A DNA stretch of 64,000 nucleotides. Source: Ganoderma boninense (taxonomy: Eukaryota > Basidiomycota > Agaricomycetes > Polyporales > Polyporaceae). Below the pieces are notes generated by a model, which ran no database searches, was not told where the DNA came from, and saw only the letters and a list, made by a program, of their open reading frames with translations. The stretch's first letter is position 1. Every line of letters starts with the position of its first letter. The position numbers and the translations under genes are program-made. This document shows, in pieces, positions 1-12,545 of the stretch. The stretch is from the NCBI GenBank assembly GCA_002900995.3, contig CM035313.1, positions 1,860,001 to 1,924,000 on the forward strand. The letters are read 5' to 3'.

Positions 1-1187
1 AGAAGACCTCAAGACCTCTATATTATTATTTGCATGGCATTGTCATCGTCCCGTCCGCACATCCGTGCTATTTATTCGCTATCGTCGCACACCGCATTGT
101 ACACTACGCACTGCTGATCCATTCCTCTCCATCCGTTTTCCCCGTTCAGTTAGCTGTTTGTCTGGATACGGAACGGAGTGTCCCTTGCGCTCCTGCGCCG
201 TTCCGGTGCTCCTATTTATTCAGACTGGGCTGCGAACGGGCCGTTTTTGACGCTCTTTAACCTACAATCATCTATCTCAGCGCACCATATCTCAGCACAC
301 CGCCCCCAAAACTCACGCTCATTGACGCCAACCTCGCTCGTTACGATATACACATTCTCTCCTCTTGCCCTGAGCCTCATCCATCCGCTTGCCTTCTATT
401 TATCCGGGGGTCACGTCTCCTGCTCTGTATAATTCCGCTCTATTTATTCGGCAGTCCGCTCCGGACGAATCATCTCGGGCTTGTCTAGACGTCTGTGTCC
501 CCCCTCTCTCCGAATTCCTGTTTAGCTGTAGTCTTATCGTCCCTCCAGTCTATCCCTTAGACGACATATTCGTACCCCGCACTCCGCACTGTACAACCCC
601 ATCGCCCCTCTCTCATTCCGGTCGGATACCGCTCCGCTCTGCCTCCCGCATCCAACCGTGCACTCGCACCACTGTAGCAATCGCATCGATATCCTGGCAC
701 ACCGTGCACTGGCATACTCCACACGCTGCATACTGCATAACCGCGCTACATGGCACACCACCTCACAGGCACATTACCTCCCACAGCAATACTACCATTA
801 GTATCATATGTACGTACTGATTACCCGCACCAGCTGCGTAGGCTCACAATATAGTTTCATTCTGGCAATGATCCTATACCAAACGAAACATACGGACAGC
901 GGCCCTCCCTGTGCAGATCCGTCTGATGAAGTATGAGCCCGAGCATCGAGCGCAATGAAGAGTTCCAAGCAACCAGACACTGGGCGACGGCTTGTCCGCA
1001 GCCGTGCATAACAAGTAACGAGCTGTACATGGAACATCAAGACATGTGTGTAGACCTAGCCCACTCCGCCGAAGCATGCGTCGCGCGTGAGGCCAGCGAT
1101 GACGGCAGGATCAGCGCGAAGGAGCAAGATTCCGACGTCGTGGGGAACGGTGCGTCCGATCCTGGACCTGACAGCTAGTCGCTAGGG
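1..1187. other. No gene recognised; 3' flank of elongation factor 3
   Basis: C-rich sequence with only short, unconvincing reading frames. Nothing resembles a known domain. The right end (about 900-1187) is probably the 3' untranslated region and terminator of the elongation factor gene, whose stop codon lies at 1188-1190 on the minus strand. Confidence 0.5.
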
Positions 1188-4100
1188 CTAGTCGCTGTCG
1201 GTGTCCTCCGGCTTCGGGCCGCCGAACGTTAGCCAGTTGAGCTTCCTGACACGCCGCCGCTCCTCCTGAGCCTTGATCTGGTTACGGGTGAGCTTCTTCT
1301 TCTTCTTGACCGGCGGCGTCGACGTGCCGCTCGCCTTGTTGTCCTCCGCACCGCTGCCCGCGGGCGTGGCGGCGGCTGATGCGGCAGGCGTCTGGATGCG
1401 AGACAGTGCAGGGGTATTGCTCCCACTGCCCTTTGGAGACTTGACGGCGAACGCGTCCTCGATGACTGCGATCTTGCCCTTGTGCGTCATCCGCCCATCC
1501 TCAATGTTCCAGATCTCAGGGCCTGAGTAATAAGTGAAGTCAGATGCTGTTGGCAGCTCACAGCTTCGCGTAATGTACTTACAGAGGGCGGTGACGAACT
1601 CCTCGTTGTGGGAGATGATCACCTGCAAAGGATTAGGGTGAGCAACGAAGTAGCCAACGATATACGAAATTACGCACAACTGCGCCAGCCCAATCGCGGA
1701 TAGCAACAGCCAAGCCCCCGAGTGCTTCACGGTCCAGGAAGTTACTAGGCTCGTCGAGTACACAAATCTGCATGTCCACGAAAGCATTGGTATTGTTGAG
1801 CGGCGAGATACGATCTCGATGCATTCGCGACGTACCTGAGGATTGTTCCAGAGACAAGCAGCAATGACAAGCTTGATCTTCTGGCCTGGAACCCAAACAC
1901 AATCAGCACTTGCCAAATCCGGAGCGGGCATCAAAATACCGACCACCGGACAATCCAGCAATCTCGTTATACTGTGCGATGTCACCATCTAACCCAATAT
2001 CCTCGAGATGCTTGCGAACGACGTGCGCGGCAGTGTCACGTTGGCCTGCGCCCTCTCTGGAAGCCTCCAGGTCATCAAATCGCTGAACTAGCTTTGCGAA
2101 GCCCTTCTGGAAGAGATCATCGCGTGGAATCCACGTGTTGAACTTGTGGTCCAAGCCTGAAGGAAATCAGCAAAAGAAGAAAACAGCAAAGAGGATCCCC
2201 ACCTCTCCACTTGATCTCGTACTGGAATGACTTCTTGAGCTTCTGGCGACCCATGATCAACTGCATAGCAAGATTTAAACAACCATCCGTCAACCATAGT
2301 AGCGACTATCGGAGAGTTGCGGTGAATAATACCTCGAGCTTGCGCCTCTGACCATTTTTCCCGACGAAGTCCGTGTCGAGTAGTGCCTTCTCCTCGTCCG
2401 TAATGACACGAGTGGCCTTCTCCAAGATCTCACCTATTCACAAGAACAATCATACATCCTGTGTCTGGCGGTCGTTGTAATTGAAATGGGGCTCACGATC
2501 ATGTCCGTCTTGGAAACGCCATTGGATGTATTGGATGGGAGTCTTCTCCAGATGATGTTCTGCATTGAACAGTGCATTAGGCATTAAACTCCAACGCCTG
2601 CGCCGCATTACTCACCGATGTGATGCGTCGCGTGTTGAGACACGTATCCAATGCGCAACGACGGATGCTTGTAGACAGTGCCTTCCTGTGGCTCTGTCTC
2701 TCCCTGCGGGACCAAAGGCATGGTCTACATGTAGCCACAGCAAAAATAAACAAGCCACTCACAGTCAGAAGTTTGACAAGGGTCGACTTCCCAGCACCAT
2801 TGGGGCCAATGATACCGACCCGACTGCGTCGGAGGTTTCTTCGTCAGAGTCACCGCAGCGGTACGTAAATAATACAAGGCTTCTCACCTTGACAATGATA
2901 ATGCACAGCTGACGTTGTGAAGACTGGGCTTCGGGCGTCCAGGATACGTGAAGGTGCAATTGGTCATCTTCAGAATGGCACGAGTGTTGCTACGAACGCC
3001 CATCAACGATCCAGGAGGCGGGAACGCAAACTTGACAGAAGTCGCAGCGAGGGTGTAGTACGACTTCGCCTCGGGGTGTTTCTCCACGAAGGCAGACAAG
3101 TTACCAGGGTAGTACACAAGCTAAGCAGGCCATTAGTCGTCTCGACTCACCATCCAGTACAAACGCTTATGCTTACCTTCTTGCTTTCATAGTGGATGAC
3201 ATCTGTCGTGACGTTGTCCAGGAATCTGTCCGACAGTCAATTACGCCTGTTCTCTTTCCATAGCAAAGTGGCCGACATACCCAGAGTCGTGACTGACAAT
3301 CAGACACGTAACATTCTTCTTCCCGATAAGCCACTTTTCAAGCCATTGGACCGAGGCACGGTCCAGCTACATTACACGCTTTAGCGGATTGTCATGGAGA
3401 ATATCGGCCCATACGACTTACGTGGTTAGTAGGCTGTGAGGAGCCGCAGCATTTAGTAACGGGATCCCGATTCCACGGAACTTTTAGAACCTTACCTCGT
3501 CGAGCAGCAGAAGATCGGCATTATACAGCATCGCACGTGCGAGCTCGAGCTTCATCTTCCATCCTCCCGATAGACCGCCGACGACGTCCGCCTGCCGGGC
3601 ATCATCGAACCCTACTTCAAGAAGCTGATCCCGAATTTTCGCCCGCGCAACGTGCGCGAGTGCCTTGTCTATTCACAAGGTAAGTCCCCGGCTGTTTCGG
3701 CACCGCAAGCCCTGGAGAGAATGCCACTCACCAGATGCAACGAAGTCGAGCACCGAAAGGGACGTGTCCTCGCCCTGAAGCGAGTGCTCCACCATCACAC
3801 AGCGCAACTGGTCCTGCGGCGGGAAGTTCTCCACCTTGCCATCGCGCAGCTGGCGCATAAGCGTCGACTTGCCGGACCCGTTCGTGCCCAGGATACCGTA
3901 CCGGCGACCACGGAAGAGACGCAGGTGCGTGTGCGAGAGGAGGAGCAGTGCACCGTAGGCAAGCGAGAAGAGCGTGTCGCAGAGCAATTCACCTTCCTCA
4001 AAGGAGGAATTCGAGACACCGCCATACCTCTCCTGGTCGATGGCGAGGAAGTGCGCGCGGACCCGCTCGGTAAACTTGGTGGCGTCCGTGGTGCCTGCCG

Positions 4101-5767
4101 GGAACCAGGGCTCGAGGTAAATCCCGAGAGAGCGGTGCCAGACTTGAGTGTCGGAGAACTTGCGCGCGTAGACGAGGTCTGCCACGATGCCCGCGGAAAA
4201 CTCAAGCACCTGTTGAAGTAGAGGATGGCAAGGAGTGCGGGGCCCGCTAGGGGCGCTCGGGGAGGTAGCGGCAAGGTCCTCGGGGATGAGTGTGAGAAGG
4301 GTAGAAAGGACCGTGGCCATCTCGGCCTGTACGTCACGGTGAGCAGGGGGAGGGCCATCCTTTGATGCCCCAGACTTCTGGAGGGTCGAAAGCGCGGTCT
4401 CGGCAAACGCGCGGACCTACACATTGACATCAGCGCCGATGAAGAAGCACAATACGACGGTAACAAACCTCAGGGAACGCGGCACCTTTAGCGATCTTCT
4501 CGACGCCCTCGACTAGAGGACTCAAATAAGTGGCTGCTACATTAGGATCGCGAACAAGCTTGACTAGGTTATCGATTACAACCACTGTGCGGCGTTGGAC
4601 TTCCATGGAACGGTCATTAAGGGCACGAATCAATAGTGGCACAAGGACAGCGAGAGCCGGTGCAGTGACCTCAGCCACGAACGTGGTGTTTGAGAGGGAC
4701 TTGATGCACTGCGGTACAGTATCGGGATTTGACATACACTTCACGAGTGCAGGAATGTGGGGGGTAAGGTCGGGATTGGCAAGGGTAGAGCAGAGAGTGG
4801 TAGCGCATTTGATGGCGGCGGTCGACACCTAGGAATATGCTAAGAACTCCGAAGCGTTTGACTGACCACAAAGAGCGACATACCTCGGTCTTGGTATCAT
4901 GCATAGCGGCTTCTACCTTGGGTATCGTAGTACCTAGCTCTTTCGCGACATATTCTTTGGAAATGTTGACGAAGGACTTCATGGCATCGAGGACCCCGAC
5001 CTTAGAGCGCCATTTGGCCTTTTCGGCGATGTCTTCTAGCGTTCTATAGACGATACGAGTAGACTCGGGAGGGAATAGCTTGAGAATGGCCTTCGTTGCT
5101 GCGGTAGATGCAATGCGGACGACATCACCCTTGTCCATGTAGAGATCGAAGAGCGTGGGCAAGGATGGGAGGAGAAGTGGTGCAGCGGATGCGCCGAGGA
5201 TAGTCGCGAGAGATTGAAAAGCGATGGCGGCGGACTCGCGTTCGTAGCCCGACTTTTTGTTCGTGGCAAAGCCGTGAAGCGTAGTGATGATGTTGGCATC
5301 TCTAAGAAGCAACGTGGGTTAGATTTACAGGTAAGATGGTGGAGGAACAGGGAGGAGAAACACGGTCCCAATGTTCGATCTTAGGGCCACTGTAGACACT
5401 ACTCCCATATGGGCCCGCCAGAAAATGGCGAAGTGACCTTCTGTCCATGAATATTCGATTCGTTCCTCCTCCGAAGATCTAACCAGGGATCCCAGACAGG
5501 TGATCCTCCATCCTCGACTGCCCGCCAGTTGAAACGCTGCCATGATATGAATAGAACTCACTGGAGAGAGTTGAGGCCAACATTGGATATCTCGCGGGCA
5601 ATGCGGTCGGCAGCAGCCTTTGCATCTATCAAAGCAGCATTTAAAATCCATGATGCGACACCGGTATGTGCAGGCAACTCACCCGGGCCAGTTGGGGCGG
5701 TACGAAGAGCATCTAGTAAGGGCGCGAAGTGGGAGACAGATGCTACAGGCATTGCGACAGGGGACAT
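1188..5767 (-). CDS. Elongation factor 3 (eEF3), ABC-F type translation ATPase
   Basis: Fungal elongation factor 3, the ribosome-bound ATPase that helps release E-site tRNA and stimulates eEF1A-dependent delivery. The order is typical: N-terminal HEAT-repeat region (about 5770-4400), first ABC domain with Walker A GTNGSGKST (near 3890) and signature LSGGWKMKLELARA followed by LLLLDE (3490-3600), then a second ABC domain with Walker A near 2790. A chromodomain-like insert (LKKSFQYEIKW, near 2090-2240) precedes the second signature (LSGG near 1950) and DEPSNFLDREALGG near 1750. The C-terminus is the usual lysine-rich tail (KKKKKLTRNQIKAQEERRR) ending in acidic residues. Many short introns interrupt the gene, so no single frame covers it. 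The start MSPVAMPVASVSHFAP at 5767 precedes an intron donor GTGAGT after TAPTGPG. Exon edges were not all fixed. Both ATPase sites look intact and the gene should be a highly expressed housekeeping gene. Confidence 0.93.
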
Positions 5768-6872
5768 GATTGCGAATACAAGCGATACAATTGGAGGTCC
5801 AAAGCAAGAAATCTATGCGAGGCGTTGTGGATTAGTCGAGTTTTCTAGAGTGCGTTTATGGTGGTATGTTGCCCCAGGAGCTTCAGAGTCTAGATGCGGA
5901 GGAGTATAGAGAAGAATCCGGGGAGACGAAGCAGTCTATAGGAAGAGCTGCTGGCTGCAGCGTGCAGGCGGGCAGGAAGAACGGGAGCTGAGGAGCACGC
6001 AACGCGAAATCTTCGCGCACATCGACCGGTGCGCGTGCCCAATCGGGTAGGCATGTGAACTCTCGGCATCTACCGTCGGGATGATTTGGCGCCCGATGGC
6101 GGCCCTGCTCAAACGCCGACGCCACGTCCTCAGCGAGCAGCGCAAGAGTCCCGAGTCCCGAGGGCTCTAATCTCTTCTCGATACTTGAATTTCCAGCCGC
6201 GTCCACTTTGTTTCTCTTGTGCGTTTCTCATTCTCATCGATGAGTACTTGGGGCCTCCAAGTTGGCGATCTCGCCCCAAGGTGCATACGGCGTGGCCCGG
6301 TCTTGTTGAATGCGAGGTGTCATCTCCGTCTAGCTTCACATGCTCGTGTCTCCTGGGGCTCTCCATTGTCATAATGTTCAGTGTATAGGTGTGAGTCTGT
6401 TCTATTCCGTCTTATCCTTCTAATTCTGTCGTCCGCCCCTGTGAACATCTCAACTGTTGCTTCCACAAATCCTCGTTATCTGCGTTCCAGCGCGTGCACT
6501 GCAGCTAGGCGGTACCTTGTTGCATGGCCACCAACTTGGATCAGGCCGCAGAGCCGAGCCTCGGGCATGCGCATCCATCCAGTCGCCCAACTGCGAGGTC
6601 GGCGGGTCCGTATGGGCGACTCAATTTCTGTTTCGTCAACTATCATACCAATGTCACGTACCTTCGCGACCCATGTGGCGTACTAAGGCATTCGGAGGAA
6701 AATCATCCGCCGCATATCCGCTTCTCGGTGCGAATGCTATCTTGATAGTTACCAGGTATATGAAGACCACGCTCCGAGGGCCCCCTTTCCCGGCCTTTGG
6801 TCGTCGCGCTCCCCCTCCTACCGAACGCGCCCCCACACTCGGTGAAGACCAGTCTCCTCCTGCGCTGGCAGC
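5768..6872. other. Intergenic, divergent promoter region
   Basis: About 1.1 kb between the divergently transcribed elongation factor and the membrane protein at 6873. Small frames on both strands show no domain. It presumably contains the elongation factor promoter. No clear TATA box was found by eye. Confidence 0.45.
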
Positions 6873-8202
6873 ATGTCGTCCCCAAGCAGCAGCACACACG
6901 TGAGTAAGCTCCTTTGTGACAGTGATCCGTGAACTGTGTGTTCAGACCCTTCCTAACATAGGCGTTCGCGAAGCGAGATATGGTGCTTGGACCGCCGCTC
7001 ATCGCAGGCATCGTTGTGGTAGTCGTCGGCTTCAACCTCGTCATCGCGCTATCATGGTGCGTTTTCAGGCAACGCAAGAAGTTGAAGGAGGCCAAATCGC
7101 GCAAGGCCACTATCTCAGCACCGGTCGACTGCGAGAAGTACGAGACTAGTGCTGCCTTCGCGAGCTCGACAAAAGCAAAGCCTTCCGCGCCGCGACCCCA
7201 GGCGAAGGAAGCCACACATCGCGCTCCCGCGAGTGGAGCTTCATACTACGAGCTGATTCGCTCCCTGCAGCAGCCCGCTATCGCTCAAGCCCGATCATCC
7301 CCCCCTGGGCTCTCGCCTGGACCACCGCGGGGCTCCCCAGATAGCGCCAACCTGAAACAGTTCATCCTACGTCCACAAGATATGAAAAACCTCGATGGAG
7401 TGTCTTCTATCCGAAGACGAAGCATCACCACACAGCCCGCTGGAGCGCAAACCTGGGCGTTCCGCCGCGCGCAAGTCAGAGGCGACCACACTCGATCAGT
7501 GCGGAGACCGCCAGTGTCTATTCTGCGGCATCTGCGCCGCGAGACCTTCACGAACACCTTTCTCGCGCACGATCGACCTTCACGCTAGAGCCCATTCCCG
7601 CGAGTGCGCCCCCGTGGGTCACTGACCTGCCGAAACCCCCCACACCTGCTGTTCTGACCGATCCTACCGCGATGGAGTTCGTGGTCCCCCTACCTTCTCC
7701 CACGACGTCTACGTCCGAATGCTCCCAGGCTATCGTCGAAAAGCCCACGCAAAATGCTACTCGACCAGCATTCTCTCCTATCGCCTTCCCAAACGGCTCC
7801 ACGCTGTCCCTGGCCCGTGCGCGCACAAACTCCAACCCTTCTACGCCTCCGCAGATTCGCTGGCTGACCAAGGGAGCAGCGAAGGATGCTGCGAACGACA
7901 CCGCCCCTTGCCCCGCACCTTCAAAGAGGCCTAATTCCATCTCATCGCTTTCCACGCTCTTCTCGTTACAGGAGAATGTGCGCGCGCCGCAAGTCCCGCC
8001 CGTCACCGTCGCTCCACTCAACGTCCGAAGGCGGTCTAACGACTCTCGTTGGGGCTCAGTTGACATGACTCGCGGCGGCGCGCCCCTCGTCTCGCCCGCC
8101 TTAGGTCCGTCGACGGCGCAGGCGAACGCACCGCCCGTTCTCCCCAGACGGTCGTCCAAACGACGCGCACAACCACCCTCGGACGAACCACTGCGCCGGT
8201 GA
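6873..8202 (+). CDS. Single-pass membrane protein with long Ser/Pro-rich cytoplasmic tail
   Basis: Unrecognised protein of about 395 residues. A 27-nt first exon (6873-6899, MSSPSSSTH) ends at a GTGAGT donor. The acceptor TAG ends at 6961, and exon 2 continues AFAKRDMVLGPP into one strong transmembrane helix (LIAGIVVVVVGFNLVIALSW). The helix is followed by basic residues (FRQRKKLKEAKSRK), which would place the C-terminal part in the cytoplasm. The rest is a disordered Ser/Pro/Ala-rich tail. The reading frame must change between about 7340 and 7560. The best solution is an 80-nt intron at 7400-7479 (GTGTCT...GTCAG), giving exon 3 at 7480-8202, but that donor is weak. A small sequencing or true frameshift is the alternative. 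No signal peptide or catalytic domain is visible, and an upstream exon carrying an extracellular part cannot be excluded. Confidence 0.6.
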
Positions 8203-9251
8203 CATCCTGATGACCGGCGACCCCTGGGTCTTGTTTCGTGCCTGTCAAATGACCGTCCGTCCCTTACGACGACCGAGCGTCGATCGATCGATCGACCTAC
8301 CCTTCCGCTGTCCGGTTCTTGTGTTTCTGGTTTTGACGTCCCGTTGCTCGGTGCTGTGTTGCTGCTGTGCCACCTGGCCGAATAGCCTTCAACGTCTCAT
8401 CGATCAACCTACCCCTTTCCTCCATCGCCACTGCATTTGTACCACATTGTACCATCAGCGTGTATCTTGCTTTGTTCGTGCGTGTATTGATGTGCAACAG
8501 GACTATGCCCACTGCGGACCCTCGTAATACGGTAGCGATACGAGCTGAGTGTACGACTAGTGTACTACGTGCTCGACCGTTATCGAGACCCCATAGAGTA
8601 CGTTTCCGCATAATCTCTGCTGCAATGTATACTCGCTGACATATCTCTGTATCGCATGCACATTGTCTGTCGGCGTGACTCCGTCCGTCAGATAAGTATC
8701 ACAAAAACTCTGATGTGCACTCCCAGCGGTGTATGATGATCTCAAGCATCTTGGCAACGACCCCCAGGCAACTCCGGTATTCTATTCCTAGGAACAGGTT
8801 TGCATGTCGCCATACCGCAGGCTATGCTCCAGCTAGCTATCTACACGCCATTATGGAATCCAAGGGGGAGACAAGTCGCGCTATGGCCCAGCCACTACGT
8901 CCCGACTGTTCCATCCATTCAATATTACGGCGAGAAGCGCACTGGCGGTATCGGACTTACTCAGCGCCTTGGCAATACGTTTCTCAATCGCAGCAATGGA
9001 CTAGTAATGGGCGGCGCTGCGGGACGTTACCTTCTGAGGACGAAACGTTGTGAATACTCAATGCGACCACAACGCCTCCACGGCATTTGCAGTATCTACG
9101 CCTTCGTAGTATTGCGACACATCGTGCGAGGATACATTCAACTATGGGGGGGACCTCTACCGGTTTCTGTCACTGCGCGCTGAGCTAGTGGTTTAAAAGA
9201 CCTCGACCTTCGTGCGACGAATTCGCCGTTCTCGAGCAACGCTACAGCACC
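8203..9251. other. Intergenic region, no gene recognised
   Basis: Downstream of the membrane protein and upstream of the MFS transporter. It includes a short CGAT run near 8280-8298. No reading frame with domain character was found. The last 200-300 bases presumably hold the transporter promoter. Confidence 0.45.
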
Positions 9252-11520
9252 ATGGTGTCAAATCGTGCATCCGGCCCAGCCATGGTCGCGCCGGAAAATC
9301 TGTCACCGTCCACGGCTTCTACTCACGAAGACAAAACGCCGCAAGATAAAGCCCCAAACGACGCTAAGGAAGATGCGGGTCCAGGTGACACAGAGGGTAT
9401 CCCTGACCTTGCAGGTGGCTCGACGTACCTCGTCGACTGGGAGGGGCCCGACGACCCGGAGAACCCCAGAAAGTAAGTCCGGTGTAACCCCTTCCCCTCC
9501 TGCTTTCCGATGCTGACCATGTTAAACAGCTGGACGTTCGGCAAGAAGTGGATGGTGACCACCACGGTCTCCGCGTATGTGTTCATGAGCCCCGTCTCGT
9601 CTTCGATGATGGCTCCTGCGAGCGCACGCATTGCGGCGCACCTCGGCGTGACCAGCTCCACGCTCATCGCGTTGCAGACCTCTATGTTCCTTGGCGGTTA
9701 CGGTACGCTTGCCGTATCTGGCTCAGCGCGCATGATTACGCAGGTTGGCTCACAGAAAGCGTTGATATGGTAGCTGCTGGGCCGTTGGTGTTAGGCCCGC
9801 TCAGCGAAGCGTTTGGTCGTCAGCGGACCCTTCAATTCGCCAATTTCTGGTACTTGGGTGAGCCCTGTTGCAATCTCGCAGGATGTATGCGCGTGTTTAT
9901 ACGTTCCCTCTGATTCGTTGCACAGCATGGAACCTTGGGTGCGCGTTCGTCCGGAACGAACAAGAGCTGCTCTTGTTTCGCTTCCTGTCGGGATTCGGAG
10001 GGAATGGGCTGATAACTGTAAGTTCACTTCGTCATCGCGTGCTTATTTGAGAATAACGCTGTTGTCCTTTTCGAGATCGGAGGTGGAGTGTTAGGAGACG
10101 TGTGGCCTCCTGCGCAGAGAGGTCAGGCGGTCGCTGTGTATACACTAGCTCCATTGCTCGGCCCTGTCGTGGGTCCAATGTGCGGTGCTTGGATCGCAGA
10201 AAGGGGCGACTGGAGATGGGTGGTAAGTGCAGTGTCACCGTCGTTGATTCTAAACCGATGTGTGGCTCATGGGGGTGCTCTTGTGTAGTTTTGGGCCCCG
10301 ACGATCGCTGCAGTGGCTGTACAACTCGTTGGGCTCTACTTTTTGAAAGAAAGTGAGTCTGTCTCGCCTGCTTGTTCTGCTGAATGATTACTAATGGCGA
10401 ATCAAGCATATCCACCCGTTATCCTTGCCAGAAAGGCGAAACGCATCCGGAGGGGACTCGTTGACTTGGAGAGAAGCGATCAATACACAACGGTGCGCAC
10501 GATCTTTGACGGCCCAGAAAGAGAGTGAGTGTTGTGAATTATAGATCAGCTCGGACAACTGTTCACAAATTATTTTGCATTCAAAGGTGGAGGAACTTCG
10601 TCGTAAATGCCCTCGTTCGACCGTTCGTACTCTTCGCCCGAGAGCCGATTATTCAGCTTCTGGGCTGCTACATGGCATTCATGTACGGCACCCTGTACCG
10701 TGCGTAGTCGAGGGCTATGATTGGGTGACTTTCCGCTTACTGCGTCTCGACAGTTTTCCTCACTACCATCCCACTGATATTCCGTGGGGTCTATGATGAA
10801 CCGCTCGGCATTGCAGGCCTCAACTATATCGCACTTGGCATCGGGCTTTCCGGGGCCTCGCAAATCAGCGCACGGTTGTTGGACGTAATGTATATGCGCC
10901 TCGCGAAGAAGAATGGGGGTGTAGGCAAACCTGAATACCGTTTGCGTAAGTACTCGAACGCTATCGCCTGTAGACAATACTGTTGCCTAACATCCGCGCA
11001 TGTTAGTATTCATGTTCCCGGGGACCATCTTGCTCCCCGTGGGCCTTCTGATCACAGGATGGACCGCACGTCCAGACATCCATTGGATTGTTCCAGACTT
11101 GGCGATCGTCATGGTCGGCGCTGGGATGGTCCTCAACTTCCAGGCGATACAGTTGTATGTGATCGACGCATTCACGCTTCATTGTGCTTCAGGTATGCGC
11201 TCAGTCCTTCCAAACTCCGGCCCCACAGGCTTACCTCAAACCCTCTGGTAGCTCTGGCGGCAGTGATGTTCTTCCGATCAGTTGCGGCGTGTGTGTTCCC
11301 GCTGTTCGCGCCCGTGATGTACAGCGCTCTGCATTATGGAAGGGGAGATACGATCCTGGCATGCGCTGCCATCGCCATCGGTGGCCCATCGTGCGTGATT
11401 CCCGCCACTCTTCAATTGGGGAGATCGGTTACCGTTAACCAATTTTGCAGGTCTCTTCTCTTCTTGCTGTACGGGGAGCGAGTTCGGAACGCTAGCCGTT
11501 ATGCACGGCACTCTTATTGA
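9252..11520 (+). CDS. MFS transporter, DHA1-type drug:proton antiporter family
   Basis: Plasma-membrane transporter of the fungal drug/polyamine MFS group. An acidic hydrophilic N-terminus leads to the family hallmark VDWEGPDDPENPRNW just before helix 1, joined across an intron (GTAAGT at about 9474 to CAG before 9530). Later exons give GPLVLGPLSEAFGRQR (loop 2-3 motif), a RFLSGFGGNG segment, and GPVVGPMCGAWIAERGDWRW (motif C and loop 6). The C-terminus is VFPLFAPVMYSALHYGRGDT, then YGERVRNASRYARHSY and stop. A 60-nt intron at 11391-11450 (GTGCGT...TTGCAG) has no stop and keeps frame, so it can be mistaken for coding sequence. Removing it joins AIGGPS to SLLFLLYGERV as expected for the family. 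About ten exons are needed; internal edges are approximate. The substrate cannot be told from sequence. Confidence 0.85.
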
Positions 11521-12545
11521 GGTTGGATTGACTTTGACAGGGGTGCAGCTCCTTCAGTTGAACCGCGTAGTTGAGCTGGCCGTGTTCAGTACCATTTCTC
11601 TCGCTGGATTACGATCACCATAGATGCCACCGTAGATGTCACCGTAGATGCCGCCATAGACGTTACAGTAGATGTCAACATAGATGCCACTAGAATATCA
11701 CTTCGAGGAGCGGCATGGGGCCGTTGTTCGCAGACTGCTCGCTGGCTCGACGCGACATTCGACGCGGGAAATCACCATCAACTGTGTTGATGTCGGTGTT
11801 TGTGTGCGATCGACGTTTCAATGCGGCGGCGAGGCTCCCCGCTCCCCCCGCCGCCGGGCAAGTACGTTCGAATGGAAGCAATACACATGAAGGTTGCGCT
11901 ACAGAGCCCGCGAGCATCTTTGACGGGCCCGCGAATGACGTTGAGGGAATCATCGAGGTTGCGGCGAAGAAGTTGCATTGGGGAATTCGAATGCCCGCTG
12001 CCGAAGGGAGGTGACCATATGCGTGCGGCGGGCCAAGGCGAAGAATTGTTCGGGATGAAGACACCGCGTGGAGCGGCACCGGTATCTGAGCGCAGCGAAG
12101 CATGGCCCGGCGGACTGTGGCTCCAAGACGAACACATCTTGGGAGTACCTGGAAGAGAGACTTGTGGTGTTTCCCCTTGAACCAGTGACGCTTGGCTTAT
12201 GTTTTGTTTGTTGGAGCTGGGCTGTGGCACACAAGGAGGACGGAACGAAGGGACATGTCTGCCAAGGCGCGCGTGCGCTTGGAACTCGGTGTGTGTTAGC
12301 GCCGGCGCCGGTAGAGGAGGTTGATGATGGTTTCGAAGTCCGAATGCAACCAAGGTATAGAAAAGCCTCGATGGCGGACAGAGCTTGGTTCCCGACGACG
12401 CCCTCGTCAACGATCCTCTGTCTCTTCCCCTCCCTCTCCTTTCCATCCCCGGTCCCTTCTCCAGACCAGCCGGTCGCATTCCTTGGCCGTCTTCTGTCTT
12501 TACGACTTCCCCTCCTACCCCGCGACCTCCAAACCTCCGATCACG
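11521..12545. other. Intergenic region between MFS transporter and LPMO
   Basis: Holds the 12-bp repeat near its left end. The right half should include the promoter and 5' untranslated region of the LPMO gene; a TATAGAAAAG-like stretch lies near 12353-12362. A 304-codon minus-strand frame crosses this region into LPMO exon 1, but it shows no domain and is treated as a shadow. Confidence 0.45.
11619..11690. repeat. Six-unit 12-bp tandem repeat
   Basis: Six adjacent 12-bp units with consensus close to CRTAGATGYCAC occupy exactly 72 bp, about 100 bp after the stop codon of the MFS transporter. One plus-strand frame is open through the array and would encode a four-residue repeat rich in Asp, Val and Thr, but no start codon or splice support was seen. 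Confidence 0.85.

Noticed and set aside
8281..8298. CGAT run as a regulatory repeat
   Set aside because: Too short and simple to separate from chance.
11391..11450. CVIPATLQLGRSVTVNQFC as part of the MFS protein
   Set aside because: The segment is a GT-AG intron of 60 nt without a stop; family pattern requires its removal.
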